Below, one piece after another: positions 62,931-64,000 of a stretch of 64,000 bases of DNA. The notes beneath the pieces were generated by a model. It saw only the letters and a list, made by a program, of their open reading frames with translations. It searched no databases and was not told the origin of the DNA. The translations under genes were made by a program, and so were the position numbers. Position 1 is the stretch's first letter. Each line of letters starts with the position of its first letter. This stretch comes from Nocardioides bizhenqiangii (GTDB lineage: Bacteria; Actinomycetota; Actinomycetes; Propionibacteriales; Nocardioidaceae): contig NZ_CP141059.1 in NCBI RefSeq assembly GCF_034661235.1, positions 2,107,501 through 2,171,500 on the forward strand. Direction: 5' to 3'.

Positions 62931-63029
62931 GGGCGCCAGCTGCCGCGCCGCGGTTGACGCGAGCGGGGGTTGCGGCGCTCTGGCGGCATTCGGTTCCGTC
63001 GCGACCAATGGCGTGCCAGGGTTGTCGCT

Positions 63030-64000
63030 ATGAGCGAGAGCATCGACGCCGCCGTCATCGGTCTCGGCCCGGGAGGGGAGCACGTCGCGGCCCAGCTCGC
63101 GCAGGCCGGCCTCTCCGTGCTGGGCGTGGAGAAGCACCTGGTGGGCGGTGAGTGTCCCTACTACGGGTGCATCCCCTCGAAGATGATGATCCGCGCGGCC
63201 GGCGCGCTCGCCGAGGCACGACGGGTGCCGACGCTGGGTGGATCGGTCGAGGTGACACCCGACTGGACGACGGTCGCGAAGCGGATCTCCGACGAGGCCA
63301 CCGACGCCTGGAACGACCAGGTCGCGGTCGACCGGCTGATCGACAACGGCGCCACGTTCGCCCGGGGCCACGGCCGGCTGGCCGGTCCGGGCAAGGTCGT
63401 CGTCGAGACCGCCGACGGCACGCAGGAGTACGACGTGCAGCGTGCGGTCGTGCTCAACGTCGGCACGGAGCCCGCGATCCCGCCCGTCCCCGGGCTGGCC
63501 GAGACGCCGTACTGGACCAACCGCGACGCGGTCCAGGTCAAGAACCTCCCGGAGAGCATGATCGTGCTCGGGGGCGGCGCGATCGGCTGTGAGATCGCGC
63601 AGGCGTTCGCCCGGTTCGGGGTGGACGTCACCATCCTGGAGGTCGCGGACCGGATCCTCGGTCCCGAGGAGCCGGAGGCGAGCGAGGTCGTCGCCGGGGC
63701 GATGGCCGACGAGGGCATCGACGTGCGCGTCGGTGTCGACATCACCCGGATCGACCACACCGCCGGGCCCGGCTTCACCGTCTCCCTCGGCGGCGGCAGC
63801 GTGCTGTCCGCCGGGGCGCTGCTCGTCGCCGCCGGTCGCCGTACCAACCTCTCCGACCTCGGCCTCGACACGGTGGGTCTCGACCCGTCTTCACGGTTCC
63901 TCGACACCGACGAGCAGGTGCGGGCCGGGGACCAGCTGTGGGCCGTTGGCGACATCACCGGCAAGGGCCAGTTCACGCACATGTCGATGTACCAGGCCGA
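63030..64000 (+). CDS. Pyridine nucleotide-disulfide oxidoreductase (3' end outside window)
   Basis: About 323 residues are present before the window ends. FAD motif GLGPGGEHVA; redox pair in GGECPYYGCIPSK (Cys-x4-Cys); NAD(P) motif GGGAIGCEIAQAF; second FAD motif LLVAAGRRTN and DQLWAVGDITG. It resembles dihydrolipoamide dehydrogenase and mercuric reductase, but the redox loop reads CPYYGC where true Lpd has CLNVGC-like residues, so it is probably a relative of uncertain substrate. The ATG has no clear ribosome site. Confidence 0.88.
   Translation, partial: MSESIDAAVIGLGPGGEHVAAQLAQAGLSVLGVEKHLVGGECPYYGCIPSKMMIRAAGALAEARRVPTLGGSVEVTPDWTTVAKRISDEATDAWNDQVAVDRLIDNGATFARGHGRLAGPGKVVVETADGTQEYDVQRAVVLNVGTEPAIPPVPGLAETPYWTNRDAVQVKNLPESMIVLGGGAIGCEIAQAFARFGVDVTILEVADRILGPEEPEASEVVAGAMADEGIDVRVGVDITRIDHTAGPGFTVSLGGGSVLSAGALLVAAGRRTNLSDLGLDTVGLDPSSRFLDTDEQVRAGDQLWAVGDITGKGQFTHMSMYQA

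Noticed and set aside
1..64000. CRISPR array, rRNA operon, prophage, integrative element or biosynthetic cluster
   Set aside because: No evenly spaced identical repeats, no rRNA signature, and no integrase, terminase, transposase, PKS or NRPS signature seen in any frame.
63030..64000. Calling the last gene lpdA
   Set aside because: The CPYYGC redox loop and the absence of 2-oxo acid dehydrogenase genes nearby make a different disulfide reductase more likely.

Overview
The window is high-GC actinobacterial chromosome. I place it in or near Nocardioides (Propionibacteriales): the conserved core runs in the standard actinobacterial order, and short dispersed inverted repeats built on GTCTCGATACGCCCTCGC...GGGCTACTCGAC recur between and inside genes, a type I associate with that genus. 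The genus is an inference; the phylum is firm. I see no rRNA, CRISPR array, transposase, integrase or phage gene, and no gene-free stretch over about 300 bp other than the one filled by tRNA genes.

Region 1 (1-20.2 kb) is accessory and metabolic. It holds the end of an aldolase-like gene (DUF6986 type); a minus-strand operon of flavin monooxygenase, LuxR regulator and alpha/beta-hydrolase/class III cyclase fusion; a serA-led minus operon with a membrane acyltransferase-like protein, a previously uncalled 38-codon ORF and a class II glutamine amidotransferase; a nitroreductase/VOC pair; a TetR-controlled pair of SMR exporters; an FAD oxidase; an M3 metallopeptidase of visibly lower GC; a GNAT; a Septum_form lipoprotein; a Gly-Cys-Val tRNA cluster and a separate tRNA-Val around pabC; and a metallo-hydrolase with a divergent secreted protein.

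Region 2 (20.3-43.4 kb) is core information processing: thrS, a lipoprotein, a TetR regulator, a HIT hydrolase and a CDP-alcohol phosphatidyltransferase; pdxS and pdxT (vitamin B6); yebC; ruvC-ruvA-ruvB (Holliday junction processing); yajC-secD-secF (protein export); apt; rel ((p)ppGpp control); a DUF349 protein; a metallo-hydrolase; hisS and aspS. A 147-bp quasi-palindromic element separates two convergent genes at 27 kb.

Region 3 (43.4-50 kb) is an inserted five-gene oligopeptide ABC transporter operon with unusual order (permease C, binding protein, permease B, two ATPases).

Region 4 (50-64 kb) is core again: rarA, two small membrane-associated proteins, alaS, ruvX, mltG, aroE, a prepilin peptidase, the shikimate operon aroC-aroK-aroB-aroQ, efp and nusB, then a truncated flavoprotein disulfide reductase at the edge. 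Most neighbours overlap by 1-4 bases (ATGA, GTGA, TGATG), which indicates long translationally coupled transcripts. At operon heads a TANNNT box repeatedly sits 6-8 nt upstream of ATG or GTG, so leaderless mRNAs look common here, and I used this box to choose several starts.
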